Origin: Leptolinea sp964420995
Lineage (GTDB): Bacteria; Chloroflexota; Anaerolineae; Anaerolineales; Anaerolineaceae
Direction: 5' to 3'
Assembly (NCBI GenBank): GCA_964420995.1
Contig: CAYQUX010000007.1
Coordinates: forward strand, 62,001-126,000
Length of the DNA stretch: 64,000 bases
Every line of letters begins with the position of its first letter. Positions within the stretch are counted from its first letter, which is position 1. Below, piece after piece: positions 45,091 to 54,382 of the stretch. The position numbers and the translations under genes are program-made. The notes under the pieces are model-generated. The model was not told the DNA's origin. It saw only the letters and a program-made list of their open reading frames with translations, and ran no database searches.

Positions 45091-45764
45091 TCCCCGGGAA
45101 TTTGAGCGGGTTTGGCCGCTTTTTTCTCTTCAAGTTTGGCTTTTACGAATTCCCACACAGCGGGAAGCACGGAAATGATCACGATGGCAATGATGACCAG
45201 GGAGAAATTGTCCTGAACAAAAGGCAGGTTGCCAAAGTAATACCCGCCAAAGATGAATATCGCCGTCCAGATGATGCCGCCAATGAAGTTGTAGGAGATG
45301 AAATACCCGTAGCGCATCTTGCCGACACCCGCCACGAAGGGGGCGAAGGTGCGGATGATGGGGATGAAACGTGCCAGCAAAATAGTCTTGCCGCCGTGTT
45401 TTTCGTAGAAAGCCTGGGTTTTGTCCAGATATTCTTTCTTCAGAAAACGGACATTTCCTGAAAAGACCTTCGGGCCGATGGAGTGGCCGATCCAGTAATT
45501 GGCGGTGTCGCCCAGTATGGCCGCGGTGGCCATTAAGACAAACAGCAGAACCGGGTTGAAGGCTCCGGTGGTGCCGGCCAGCGCGCCGGCGGCGAACAGC
45601 AGGGAATCACCCGGCAGGAAGGGGGTGACAACCAGACCCGTTTCGCAGAAGATCACAATAAACAGAATGATATAAGACCAGGAACCTGCCCAGGCCACAA
45701 TCTCTGCCAGTTTAACGTCCATGTGCAGAACGAATTCAATAAACCAGTTAATATAAAATTCCAT
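45087..45764 (-). CDS. DedA family membrane protein
   Basis: 225 residues, about five membrane helices. SNARE-associated/DedA signature: FCETGLVVTPFLPGDSLLFAAGAL, NYWIGHSIG, FYEKHGGKTILLARFIPIIRTFAPFVAG. Proposed polyprenyl-phosphate or phospholipid flippase. GGAAACAGG before ATG. First gene of the dedA-plsC pair. Confidence 0.92.
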   Translation of the reverse strand: MEFYINWFIEFVLHMDVKLAEIVAWAGSWSYIILFIVIFCETGLVVTPFLPGDSLLFAAGALAGTTGAFNPVLLFVLMATAAILGDTANYWIGHSIGPKVFSGNVRFLKKEYLDKTQAFYEKHGGKTILLARFIPIIRTFAPFVAGVGKMRYGYFISYNFIGGIIWTAIFIFGGYYFGNLPFVQDNFSLVIIAIVIISVLPAVWEFVKAKLEEKKAAKPAQIPGE

Positions 45765-45841
45765 GTACCTGTTTCCTTTCGCCGAATCCTACCACAACCT
45801 GGTTCCTTTCAACGAGGAATCGGGCAATTTTTAACCAAATC

Positions 45842-47065
45842 CTAATTCGAATCAACCGCTGCTGCCTGAGTCTGGAAACTTTTATTGGCATTCGCCACCC
45901 AGAAGGCCATGCAGGCGGCCAGCATAAACAGAATAAATGGTGAAACCAGGATATAGCCTTCATACATACCGAAGAATGCCGGTGAAAACACGGCCAGTTC
46001 ACCCATTCCGGCCATCAACGCCGAGGTGTTCCACAAGGCGTGGAAGCTGACAGCCAGCGCGTAAGCGGCGGCCAGCAGCCCGTAGCGGCCTTTACTCCAG
46101 GCATAAACCATCCCCCAGCCCATTAGACCGCTGGCAGATATGTGCAGAATCCCTGTGCCCACGCGTCCCACGGCCACCACAATCCATTCTTCCGCCGCCG
46201 GGTTGGCCAGCGCACCCAGACTTTCCAGCAGGGCGAAAGCCGCCCCGCAGATCATCCCGCCGATAAAACCCTGCCGGGGCGTGAGTGAACGTCCGCAGAA
46301 GAACCAAAGCGCCATGGGTTTGAACAGTTCCTCCAACAGTGGAACCAGGCCTGCCATGATGCCAAAGAACGCGTACATCACCGCGGGCTGGTTGATATAC
46401 GGGCGCAAAATGCGGATGATCGCATCGCGGTCTGAAGCGGAGTTGGTGATGCGGTCAATGGTGACGGTAAGCTGGTTTAAAAAGGAGGGATTTGTAATTC
46501 CAAGATAAATCAGAAAACAAACCACAATTCCCGTGATCAACAATAATTCCACAAGGATGATCAACGGCATGGTGACCGTTACGCTGAAGGAAAAAAGTCC
46601 CCAACTTTGCGGCGCGGAGAATGATGAAAGGTTCTTGCGGCCGGTTTCAAGCACCCACACAAGGGGGATGGCTACCACTGCCAGTTGCAGCCAGGGAAGG
46701 CTGAAGGCGGCCAGTCCGGCGTTCTTTGTCAACAGGTAACCGGCGCCAATGAGAACGGGCAGAAGGAAAAAACCAATATTGGCAGCCCGTGCCATCCACG
46801 GAAAGCGAAGAGCTGGCACGGATTTTCCCATCAACCGGATGGCCGCCAGAATTGTGGAGGGAAGCAGCAGCAGAAAGATAAGACCTGACGCGCAGGCCAG
46901 ACTGAATAGTTTTTGGGCCTGCTCCCAGGCGGGGATATCCTGTAAGAGAATGATCAAACCCGCGATGGCAAAACCGACCGCGGAACCGAAGGCGAGAAAT
47001 GAACCGCCTCCACTTATCAGAAGTATGCCAAGTGACGGCCAGTGTGTTTTACCGGTTGAATTCAT
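45842..47065 (-). CDS. PrsW-like intramembrane metalloprotease
   Basis: 407 residues, around eleven membrane spans. The CPBP/PrsW-type signature is in three helices: EELFKPMALWFF (E-E), H in GILHISASGLMGWGMVYAW and H in AVSFHALWNTSAL. PrsW cleaves anti-sigma factors in Bacillus; no sigma/anti-sigma pair is nearby. The ATG at 47065 gives a normal N-terminus; the longer frame from a TTG at 47125 is not favoured. Confidence 0.82.
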   Translation of the reverse strand: MNSTGKTHWPSLGILLISGGGSFLAFGSAVGFAIAGLIILLQDIPAWEQAQKLFSLACASGLIFLLLLPSTILAAIRLMGKSVPALRFPWMARAANIGFFLLPVLIGAGYLLTKNAGLAAFSLPWLQLAVVAIPLVWVLETGRKNLSSFSAPQSWGLFSFSVTVTMPLIILVELLLITGIVVCFLIYLGITNPSFLNQLTVTIDRITNSASDRDAIIRILRPYINQPAVMYAFFGIMAGLVPLLEELFKPMALWFFCGRSLTPRQGFIGGMICGAAFALLESLGALANPAAEEWIVVAVGRVGTGILHISASGLMGWGMVYAWSKGRYGLLAAAYALAVSFHALWNTSALMAGMGELAVFSPAFFGMYEGYILVSPFILFMLAACMAFWVANANKSFQTQAAAVDSN

Positions 47066-47141
47066 GGGGTATTGAGTATCCAAAAGGATTAGACCTGCCA
47101 GGCTTGTTGTGGATCGTCTGCCCAAATTCGCGGGTTACAAA

Positions 47142-47765
47142 TTACTCTATACGGGCGTCCACAGCCTCACGCAGGGAAGATTGTACCATTTCGGGAGTCT
47201 GGCTTCCATTGATGGTGACCCAGCGCTGAGGTTCAAGAGCGGCCAGTTCGTGATAACCGTCACGCACCCGCCGGTGAAATTCGAGTTGGTAGGCATCCAG
47301 GCGGTTCCATTCCCCGCCGCCCGATTGGCGTCTGCGCAAACCTTCTTCCGCGTCGATATCCAGCAAAAGGGTGAGGTCGGGTTTCAGCCCGCCGGTGGCA
47401 AATGCCAGCAACTGGCGGATGGTCTCGCGGTCATACCCGTGTCCGTAACCCTGGTAGGCCAGGGTGGAATCACCGTAGCGGTCAGAGATAACGATCTCTC
47501 CGGCTGCCAGCCGGGGGCGGATGACCTCTTCCACCAGTTGGGCGCGGGCTGATAGGAACAGCAGCAGTTCAGTGCGTGGGTGCATGGTGGTGTTTTTCAT
47601 GGCCATGAGGATCTGACGCACCTGGTCGCTGATGGCCGTGCCGCCCGGTTCGCGGGTGGTGAATACCGTACGGCCTTTGGAGCGCAGGTAATCGGCCAGC
47701 GGGGCAATCTGGGTGGACTTACCGCAACCATCCGGCCCTTCAAGGGTGATGAACAGGCCGGTCAT
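47142..47765 (-). CDS. tmk: thymidylate kinase
   Basis: 207 residues. P-loop EGPDGCGKST, DR-x motif SDRYGDSTLAYQG, and lid RRRQSGGGEWNR. Phosphorylates dTMP to dTDP. Overlaps the preceding ATPase gene by four bases, so co-translated with it. Confidence 0.95.
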   Translation of the reverse strand: MTGLFITLEGPDGCGKSTQIAPLADYLRSKGRTVFTTREPGGTAISDQVRQILMAMKNTTMHPRTELLLFLSARAQLVEEVIRPRLAAGEIVISDRYGDSTLAYQGYGHGYDRETIRQLLAFATGGLKPDLTLLLDIDAEEGLRRRQSGGGEWNRLDAYQLEFHRRVRDGYHELAALEPQRWVTINGSQTPEMVQSSLREAVDARIE

Positions 47766-49402
47766 TCGCGGAAAATCCGGACGTAGCGGTTGGGATCTTT
47801 CCCATAGGAATGGGAGACAAGTTGGGACTGGCGGGCCATCTCGTGCTGCAGCCGGCGTATGGGCGCCGTGGCGGGTGGGAGGTCGATGTATTTTGAGCCG
47901 TTCATCACGGATTCAATGGCGGCGCGGGTGGCACTGGTGTAATCCTGCCAGTCGTTGGGTGTCGGGCTGTCCATGCTCAAATTGAACATGTCTGCCAGCG
48001 ATTGTTCGATCTGGTTGATAGTATTGGCGCGCAGCACGTAGATGGGCAGGCCGCGCTCTTCCGCGTCCAAAATGGTCTGCTGGCGGTTGCGGTAATACGC
48101 GCGCAATGTCATCAGGGCTTCCGCTTCTTCCAAATTTTTGACGGCCAGCACCGGAACACCCAGCCGGCGGGCCGCCTGGATAAGGCGGTTGCGGGCTACG
48201 CCGTAGGGGTACAGACGCACCGGTTTGCCATCAAAAGGAGAGACGACCTCAGCCGGTTCATCCGACCGGGCTTCGAAACTGCTGGTGTCAACCACGTTCT
48301 GGTATCGCCCGCCGCGGCGCATGGACGTGCCGGGCTGCGTGCCCGGTTCCACCATGGCGCGCCGGAATCCCTGGTTGGGGGCGGGCCGGGAAGGCGGCGG
48401 CGGAGCCGGTTTTTCGATCAGGATCTCGTCATTCTCACCCATCGACCGGATTTCCGGTGAGGGGATGGTGCCGCGCACCAGTGTATCCACGGCGGCGGCT
48501 ACGTCCGGGTGCACAGCCACTTTGTCCCGTTCGATCATTTCGATCAACACGTCAAACGTGGGTGGAGCGCGCCGTTCCAGCACCGTTTTCTGGGTTCCCC
48601 GCCGGCGGGCTTCCTCGTCAGACAGGGTGACAGATTCAATCCCACCGATCAGGTCAGACAGGGTGGGGTTAAGCAGCAGGTTTTCCAGCGAGCGGCCGTG
48701 CGCCGTGCCAATGAGCTGCACACCGCGTTCCGCGATAGTGCGGGCGGCCATGGCTTCCAATTCGCGGCCAATTTCGTCGATCACAATGACTTCGGGATTG
48801 TGGTTCTCCACCGCTTCGATCATCACTTCATGCTGCAGAGATGGGGTGGGCACCTGCATGCGGCGGGCATTACCCACCGCCGGATGCGGCACATCACCAT
48901 CGCCGCCAATTTCATTGGAGGTATCCACGATGATCACGCGTTTTTTATCCGCCAGAATACGGGCGGCTTCGCGCAGCATGGTGGTCTTGCCGATACCCGG
49001 CCGTCCGAGGATCAAAATGCTTTTCCCTGATTCGACCAGGTCTGTGATGATATCGATGGTACCGTACACCGCGCGGCCCACCCGGCAGGTGAGTCCGACA
49101 ATATGCCCCCGCCGGTTGCGGAAGGCGGAAATACGGTGCAGGGTGCGTTCCAGTCCGGCGCGGTTGTCGGCGTCAAACTCACCAATGCGTTCCACCACAA
49201 AACTGATGTCTTTGTGGGTTATTTCATTCTGAGAAAGTTCAACTTCACCATTAACAAAGCGGGCTTTGGGAACCCGGCCAAGATCCAGGATGATCTCAAT
49301 GAGATTGTCAATGTTGTTCGCCCGGGTCACGGCTTCAGCCACGGCCGGGGGAAGGACTTCCAGTAAATTTTGTAAATCGTCCGTAATTCTTCGTTGTGTC
49401 AT
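47762..49402 (-). CDS. SpoIIIAA/Ycf45-like ATPase with R3H domain
   Basis: 546 residues. N-terminal region, AAA/RecA-type ATPase with Walker A GRPGIGKT (133-140), Walker B VIVIDEIGRELEA and a conserved GTAHGRSLENLL, a middle Pro-rich linker and C-terminal R3H nucleic-acid binding domain (RRLQHEMARQSQLVSHSYGKDPNRYV). Chloroplast Ycf45 and cyanobacterial homologues share this architecture. Cellular role unresolved. First of a two-gene unit with tmk. Confidence 0.88.
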   Translation of the reverse strand: MTQRRITDDLQNLLEVLPPAVAEAVTRANNIDNLIEIILDLGRVPKARFVNGEVELSQNEITHKDISFVVERIGEFDADNRAGLERTLHRISAFRNRRGHIVGLTCRVGRAVYGTIDIITDLVESGKSILILGRPGIGKTTMLREAARILADKKRVIIVDTSNEIGGDGDVPHPAVGNARRMQVPTPSLQHEVMIEAVENHNPEVIVIDEIGRELEAMAARTIAERGVQLIGTAHGRSLENLLLNPTLSDLIGGIESVTLSDEEARRRGTQKTVLERRAPPTFDVLIEMIERDKVAVHPDVAAAVDTLVRGTIPSPEIRSMGENDEILIEKPAPPPPSRPAPNQGFRRAMVEPGTQPGTSMRRGGRYQNVVDTSSFEARSDEPAEVVSPFDGKPVRLYPYGVARNRLIQAARRLGVPVLAVKNLEEAEALMTLRAYYRNRQQTILDAEERGLPIYVLRANTINQIEQSLADMFNLSMDSPTPNDWQDYTSATRAAIESVMNGSKYIDLPPATAPIRRLQHEMARQSQLVSHSYGKDPNRYVRIFRE

Positions 49403-49529
49403 AGCTTATCTATAGAATAAATCAGGAAGGCTGCAAATGCAAATAAACATTTGGTTAACGTATGGTTGCCGGGTTAAATGGATTACCGTCAACGGTCAAA
49501 CCGGCTGGTATTGTTGTGAGTCGAATCGC

Positions 49530-50426
49530 CTAGTTCTTTCCCGGATTGGTGGTGGGTTCCACCCGGGCCATTGGCGATGAAGGTTCCGCCCGGCGGCGTT
49601 CCAGTGCCTGAATGCCGCGCTCCAGAATGGGACTACGCTGGCGGGCGATCAGGTGTTTCACCAGCAATGCCTGCCTGGGTGATGCCTCTGCGCCGATGCG
49701 TTCCAGACCGTTTTCCAGCCAGGATTGATAGGAACGCACTGCCAAGTAAATCGGTCGACCGCTCTGATTGGGGAGAGCCGCGGTCAGGGCTTTGATCAGG
49801 CAATCCACATCCAGCGCGTCAGGATGGAAGATTGGTTTTACATAGATTCCCTGCGGTCCAAATTCGACATCCACGTAGGCCATCACGTCATCCTTCTGCT
49901 GGCAAACCAGCCCCTGGAAGGAATGCGCGCTCATTGGCTCCGCGGAAAGTACCAGCGGCGGCATAAGAGCTTGAAAGAGTGACCGGATGCTGCTTTCCTG
50001 GTCAAGCCGCGCCGGAGCCCAGTCTGAATCGGGACTGCTCTCCGCGCCAGGTGTCGGCAATTTCCAGACACGCTGCCAGGCGAACACACTGAACCCGGCC
50101 CGGCGGAAACTTTCGAACACCTGGCTGGTTTCATCCACTTCCGCCAGAAGGTGATAGGCTCCCCATTCGCCGGATTGTCTGGCCAGGTCTTCCAGCAGAA
50201 CCGGCAGTGAGGGCAGAATGGAATCGACGGACGGGGTAATGAAAGCCAGCCGCGCGGAACGTTCGCCCTGTTGAAAATTTACCTGGCCGAACAACGGCGG
50301 GGCGCCGTCATCAGAACGCGCCACGTTGGTGTAAGTTCCAAAAATGGCATTGAGCTGCGAAAAAACAGCCGCCAATCCCAACGGGGTGCCCCGCGTCAGC
50401 ATCAGCGCGCTATCCAATCCCAACAA
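49530..50426 (-). CDS. uncharacterised protein, GNAT-like core, start uncertain
   Basis: At least 298 residues. TTG 50426 is the first standard start, but the frame is open and protein-like upstream to 50486, reading LRALAWHDLPALYRHRRQL, with no ATG/GTG/TTG and a stop at 50528. The only near-start there is ATA at 50484-50486, with GGAG eight bases before it and overlapping the pdxT stop as ATAG. The body has a hydrophobic core and helix pattern reminiscent of two GNAT folds (FESFRRAGFSVFAWQRVW, then QGIYVKPIFHPDALD) without clear motifs. Function unknown; probably co-transcribed with pdxST. Confidence 0.6.
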   Translation of the reverse strand: MLGLDSALMLTRGTPLGLAAVFSQLNAIFGTYTNVARSDDGAPPLFGQVNFQQGERSARLAFITPSVDSILPSLPVLLEDLARQSGEWGAYHLLAEVDETSQVFESFRRAGFSVFAWQRVWKLPTPGAESSPDSDWAPARLDQESSIRSLFQALMPPLVLSAEPMSAHSFQGLVCQQKDDVMAYVDVEFGPQGIYVKPIFHPDALDVDCLIKALTAALPNQSGRPIYLAVRSYQSWLENGLERIGAEASPRQALLVKHLIARQRSPILERGIQALERRRAEPSSPMARVEPTTNPGKN

Positions 50427-50482
50427 CTGCCGCCGGTGGCGGTACAGCGCGGGAAGATCATGCCAGGCTAAAGCTCGAAGTC

Positions 50483-51079
50483 CTATTTTGCCAGCTCCAG
50501 AAAATAACGGTGAAAACGGTCGTCTTCAGTGAGTTCAGGATGGAAAGACGTGGCCAAAAGTCGGCCCTGCCGGGCGGCTACGATGCGGCCGCCGCCCTTG
50601 ATACTGTTCTCGGGCAGTTTGCATAAAACTTCAGCCGGAGGATGAGCTTCCTTTATAAGGGGCGCGCGGATGAAAACGGCGTGGTACGAGTGCCCTTCGG
50701 GATCCACTGATTTGAGCGCCGGAATATCAAGATCGATCTCAAAACTGTCCACCTGGCGGCCAAAGGCGTTGCGTTCCACCACGATGTCCATCACGCCCAT
50801 CAGGGGTTGTTTGCGTTGCGCGTCCTTCGAGAGGAATATCGCCCCGGCGCAGGTTCCCCAGATGGCATGTTCCTTCGCGAATTCCCGCAGCGGGTCCATC
50901 AGGTTGTACGCGACAGCCAGTTTGCCGATGGTGGTCGACTCGCCGCCCGGGATGATCAAACCATTCAAACCATCCAGGTCACCGGGAAGGCGCACCTGGA
51001 TGGTTTCGATATTAAGGTTTTGCAGCGTTGTCTGGTGTTCGGCAAAGTCACCCTGCAGCGCCAGTACACCAATCTTCAT
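50483..51079 (-). CDS. pdxT: pyridoxal 5'-phosphate synthase glutaminase subunit
   Basis: 198 residues. Class I glutaminase with GGESTTIG, the nucleophile Cys in GTCAGAIFLS and the His-Glu pair in HPELTEDDRFH. Feeds ammonia to PdxS. ATG 51079 follows the pdxS stop by seven bases with AGAGG upstream; the longer frame runs into pdxS. Confidence 0.95.
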   Translation of the reverse strand: MKIGVLALQGDFAEHQTTLQNLNIETIQVRLPGDLDGLNGLIIPGGESTTIGKLAVAYNLMDPLREFAKEHAIWGTCAGAIFLSKDAQRKQPLMGVMDIVVERNAFGRQVDSFEIDLDIPALKSVDPEGHSYHAVFIRAPLIKEAHPPAEVLCKLPENSIKGGGRIVAARQGRLLATSFHPELTEDDRFHRYFLELAK

Positions 51080-51086
51080 AAATTGT

Positions 51087-51974
51087 CTACCAGCCTCTTC
51101 CGGCAATCAACTCCGGTTCGGGAATGGCGGAAACCTGCCGTCCGACCATGGGCTCACCAAGGTTACGGCTGACTTCAGCCAGAATCTTCGCGTCATTGTA
51201 GTGCGTGGTGGCTTTGACAATGGCCGCGGCGCGTTTGGCTGGATCGCCGGATTTGAAGATACCGGAACCCACAAAGACACCGTCCACACCCAGTTGCATC
51301 ATCAGAGCGGCATCGGCCGGGGTGGCAATGCCGCCCGCGGCAAAGTTGACCACCGGCATGCGACCGAGTTTTCGGGTTTCCATCACCAGTTCGTATGGCG
51401 CGCCCAGTTCTTTCGAGTAGGTCATCACTTCTTCTTCCGGCATGTTCTGCAGCCGGCGGATGTCGCCCAGAACCTGGCGGGCATGGCGAACGGCTTCCAC
51501 CACATCCCCGGTACCGGCTTCACCCTTGGTGCGGATCATGGCTGCGCCTTCCCCAACCCGGCGAAGGGCTTCTCCCAGGTTGCGGCAGCCGCACACGAAC
51601 GGGACTTTGAAGGCATGTTTGTTTACATGAAAGGCTTCATCGGCGGGGGTTAACACTTCTGATTCGTCGATGTAATCAATCCCCAGTGCTTCAAGGATCT
51701 GCGCTTCCACAAAGTGACCGATGCGGCACTTGGCCATCACCGGAATACTGACTGATTCCATAATACGAATGATCACTTCCGGGTCGCTCATACGGGCGAC
51801 GCCGCCGCTCGCGCGGATATCTGCGGGAACCCGTTCCAATGCCATTACTGCGCAGGCGCCGGCATCTTCGGCGATCTTTGCGTGGTCAGGCGTGACCACA
51901 TCCATGATCACACCGCCTTTTAACATTTGAGCCAGTCCCTTCTTGACGGCAAAGGTGGCTACTTGCTGTTCCAT
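51087..51974 (-). CDS. pdxS: pyridoxal 5'-phosphate synthase synthase subunit
   Basis: 295 residues, standard length. TIM barrel with VMALERVPADIRA, FVCGCRNLGEALRR, and GGIATPADAALMMQLGVDGVFVGSGIFKS. Makes PLP from ribose-5-phosphate, glyceraldehyde-3-phosphate and glutamine-derived ammonia (DXP-independent route). Followed by pdxT; GGAGG sits before ATG. Confidence 0.97.
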   Translation of the reverse strand: MEQQVATFAVKKGLAQMLKGGVIMDVVTPDHAKIAEDAGACAVMALERVPADIRASGGVARMSDPEVIIRIMESVSIPVMAKCRIGHFVEAQILEALGIDYIDESEVLTPADEAFHVNKHAFKVPFVCGCRNLGEALRRVGEGAAMIRTKGEAGTGDVVEAVRHARQVLGDIRRLQNMPEEEVMTYSKELGAPYELVMETRKLGRMPVVNFAAGGIATPADAALMMQLGVDGVFVGSGIFKSGDPAKRAAAIVKATTHYNDAKILAEVSRNLGEPMVGRQVSAIPEPELIAGRGW

Positions 51975-52059
51975 AACGTCCTCCTGAATTAATAAACAAG
52001 AACCCTGCGTTTCGATTTTACCACGCAGAATCGCCTATTGAAGGGTGGCGGACTTTCTT

Positions 52060-52575
52060 TCAGGAGACATTAAGAATACTCAGATCAATGATGCATGCTT
52101 GCGGCCAGCGAATTCTGGCTTCTTCCAGCAGGTCAGGACGGATGACCACCACCGCCCGTTGAAAGAAATCCCCCTGCAGCGCCGTAAACGCGTTCATCCA
52201 TCCCTGCTCCTTTTCAAACTCCAGCGGACCCAGTTCGTCCACAATGAGCAGGTCGCAGGGACACATTTCGCCCAGAATCGCGTTGCTCCACGCCATCACA
52301 TCCGTTGAAAAATCCCAGTGGTCGGTCACATGAAAGCCGGATTGACGTTCCACCCGCTCTGCCAGCCGGCGCCTTTCACCGGTACGCAGGTGCACCACAT
52401 CAATGGCAATTTTTTTGCCGTTCTCGAAAACCGGTGGACTGATCACCCCGCACGGTTGCCACCCGGTGCTGCGGGCATGTTCCACCCAGCATTGACAGGT
52501 ATGTGTTTTTCCGCTGCCGCTTTCCCCGGTCAGGATATTGATCCCGCGGGTGAGCCTTGAAAGACTCAGGTCCAC
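52060..52575 (-). CDS. P-loop NTPase, THEP1-like
   Basis: 171 residues. Walker A TGESGSGKT (residues ~16-24), Walker B LLIVDELGPLEFE, and the THEP1-like VISPPVFENGKKIAIDVVHLRTGER stretch. THEP1 hydrolyses NTPs; partner and role unknown. It overlaps the end of the ABC ATPase by ten bases, so it is the last gene of the transporter operon. Confidence 0.75.
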   Translation of the reverse strand: MDLSLSRLTRGINILTGESGSGKTHTCQCWVEHARSTGWQPCGVISPPVFENGKKIAIDVVHLRTGERRRLAERVERQSGFHVTDHWDFSTDVMAWSNAILGEMCPCDLLIVDELGPLEFEKEQGWMNAFTALQGDFFQRAVVVIRPDLLEEARIRWPQACIIDLSILNVS

Positions 52576-53342
52576 AGGGCGACCTTTTGCCCGTCGACGC
52601 CGACGATGCGTACCGGAACACCGTACGCGCGGGTCAGGTTTTCGGCGGTAAAGACCTGTTCGCTCGGGCCGTTGGTCAAAATGTGCCCGCCGCGCATCAA
52701 CACGATATCACTGGCCACCGCCGCGGCCGCTTCAGGTTCGTGCGTTGTCAGGATGATGGTGGAACCGGATTTATGCAGCTCGCGGATGATAAGGATCAGC
52801 CGGGCTTTGTTCGCCAGGTCGAGATGGGAGGTGGGTTCATCCAGCAGGATGATGTGCGGTTGCTGGGTGAGGGCGCGCGCCAGCAGCACCAGTTGGCGCT
52901 CGCCGCCGCTCAAGGATGTGACGGTGCGGTTTTCCATTTCGTGCAAACCCGCGATTTCCAGCGCCTTGTGCGCGGCAGCCAGATCATTGGCGCGGGGGGA
53001 TTCCAGCGGGTGAAGATACGGGGTGCGCCCAAGCAGGACGTATTCGAGAATGGAATAATCAAAGGGCATGTGTTCAATCTGGGGAACCAGCGCCATCATC
53101 TGCCCGGCTTCGCGCCGTGAGTAGGCATGAAGCGGCCGGTCCTTTAGCCTGATCTGACCGCCGGCGGGCGGAAGCCAGCCCAGAATGACATGCAGCAGCG
53201 TGGATTTTCCCGCGCCGTTGGGGCCGAGTATGGCGGTGACCGAACCATCGAGAATATTCAGGTTCAGGTCATTCAACACGTCGCGGTGGTTACCGTCGTA
53301 ACTGTAGGAGATATGTTCCAGTGAGATGATTGCCCCGGTCAT
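52566..53342 (-). CDS. ABC transporter ATPase, FecE/BtuD type
   Basis: 258 residues. Walker A GPNGAGKST, signature LSGGERQLVLLARAL, Walker B IILLDEPTSHLD and H-loop TTHEPEAA. Energises uptake of iron-siderophore, haem, cobalamin or similar. Overlaps the permease gene by four bases. Confidence 0.93.
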   Translation of the reverse strand: MTGAIISLEHISYSYDGNHRDVLNDLNLNILDGSVTAILGPNGAGKSTLLHVILGWLPPAGGQIRLKDRPLHAYSRREAGQMMALVPQIEHMPFDYSILEYVLLGRTPYLHPLESPRANDLAAAHKALEIAGLHEMENRTVTSLSGGERQLVLLARALTQQPHIILLDEPTSHLDLANKARLILIIRELHKSGSTIILTTHEPEAAAAVASDIVLMRGGHILTNGPSEQVFTAENLTRAYGVPVRIVGVDGQKVALWT

Positions 53343-54349
53343 CGCTGACTCCGCACACCGGTCATGGAAAGCAGAATGATGAAGCTGACCGCGCCCAACA
53401 GGGATGTAATGATTCCAAGGGGGATTTCCCCGGGAAGCAGGATACGCGCCAGGTCATCACATAAAAGTGTAAATAATCCCCCGATCAACAGGGTTGCCGG
53501 CAGTGTCATCCGAGAATCCGCCCCGAACAGGCGCCGGGAAATATGCGGCACGATCAAACCTACCCAGGTGACCATCCCGCTGACCGAAATCACCGACGCT
53601 GTGGCCAGCACCGCCGCGCCAAGCAGGACGGCGCGTTCCAACCGGGGCGAAGCGCCCATGGAAAAAGCCGCGGCGTCGCTGAGCGAAAGCAGATTCAACC
53701 GCCAGCGCAGAAGCACGAGAATGACCAGACTGACGGTAACAGCCGGTAGAATGCTCAAGAATCGACTCCATGTGCTGCTCGAAAGTCCACCCAGCAGCCA
53801 GAATGTGATCTCGGGGAGTTGACTCAAGGGGTCTGCCATGTATTTCAAGAGCCCCACTCCTGACGAAAACAGGGCGGATACGGCTATTCCGGCGAGGATC
53901 AGCCGCAGCACCCAGCCCCCGTATCGCAGGTGGTGCGCCAGGTAGTAAGACAACGCCAGCCCAAGAATGGCAAACACAGCAGCCGAAGTCTGCACCAGCC
54001 AGGCGGTGTTGCTGAAGAAAATAATGGCAAAAGCGGCTCCGAAGGATGCCCCCTGGGACACCCCCAGGAATCCCGGTTCGACCAGTGGATTGCCAAAGAT
54101 CATCTGAAAGACCAACCCTGCCGCGGATAGCGACATGCCAAGAAGTATGGCAATCAACATTCGGGGGAAGCGCAGGTTCAGCACAAGTTTCGTAGCCATT
54201 TCGTCACCGGCAATGGCAGCCGGTGTTGAAATTTGAACCGAAGGATAGCGACCGACCAACAGGGAAAAACCGCCGGCAAATATGAGCAGGCAAACCAGAA
54301 TGATCAATAATTTGTTTTTTGACATCACCCGGTGATTGAATGCGTTCAC
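53339..54349 (-). CDS. ABC transporter permease, FecCD/BtuC type
   Basis: 336 residues with about ten membrane spans. FecCD hallmarks LRFPRMLIAILLGMSLSAAG and LGVSQGASFGAAFA, plus GLIVPHISRRLFG near the cytoplasmic gate. No substrate-binding protein or outer receptor gene is present in the operon, so the substrate stays open. Start is 33 bases from the padR stop. Confidence 0.92.
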   Translation of the reverse strand: MNAFNHRVMSKNKLLIILVCLLIFAGGFSLLVGRYPSVQISTPAAIAGDEMATKLVLNLRFPRMLIAILLGMSLSAAGLVFQMIFGNPLVEPGFLGVSQGASFGAAFAIIFFSNTAWLVQTSAAVFAILGLALSYYLAHHLRYGGWVLRLILAGIAVSALFSSGVGLLKYMADPLSQLPEITFWLLGGLSSSTWSRFLSILPAVTVSLVILVLLRWRLNLLSLSDAAAFSMGASPRLERAVLLGAAVLATASVISVSGMVTWVGLIVPHISRRLFGADSRMTLPATLLIGGLFTLLCDDLARILLPGEIPLGIITSLLGAVSFIILLSMTGVRSQR

Positions 54350-54382
54350 ATTGGATTGTCCTGATTCTGTAGTGGTCTTGAA

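Noticed and set aside
48225..49232. 335-codon plus-strand ORF
   Set aside because: Ser/Arg-rich shadow antisense to the R3H ATPase gene.
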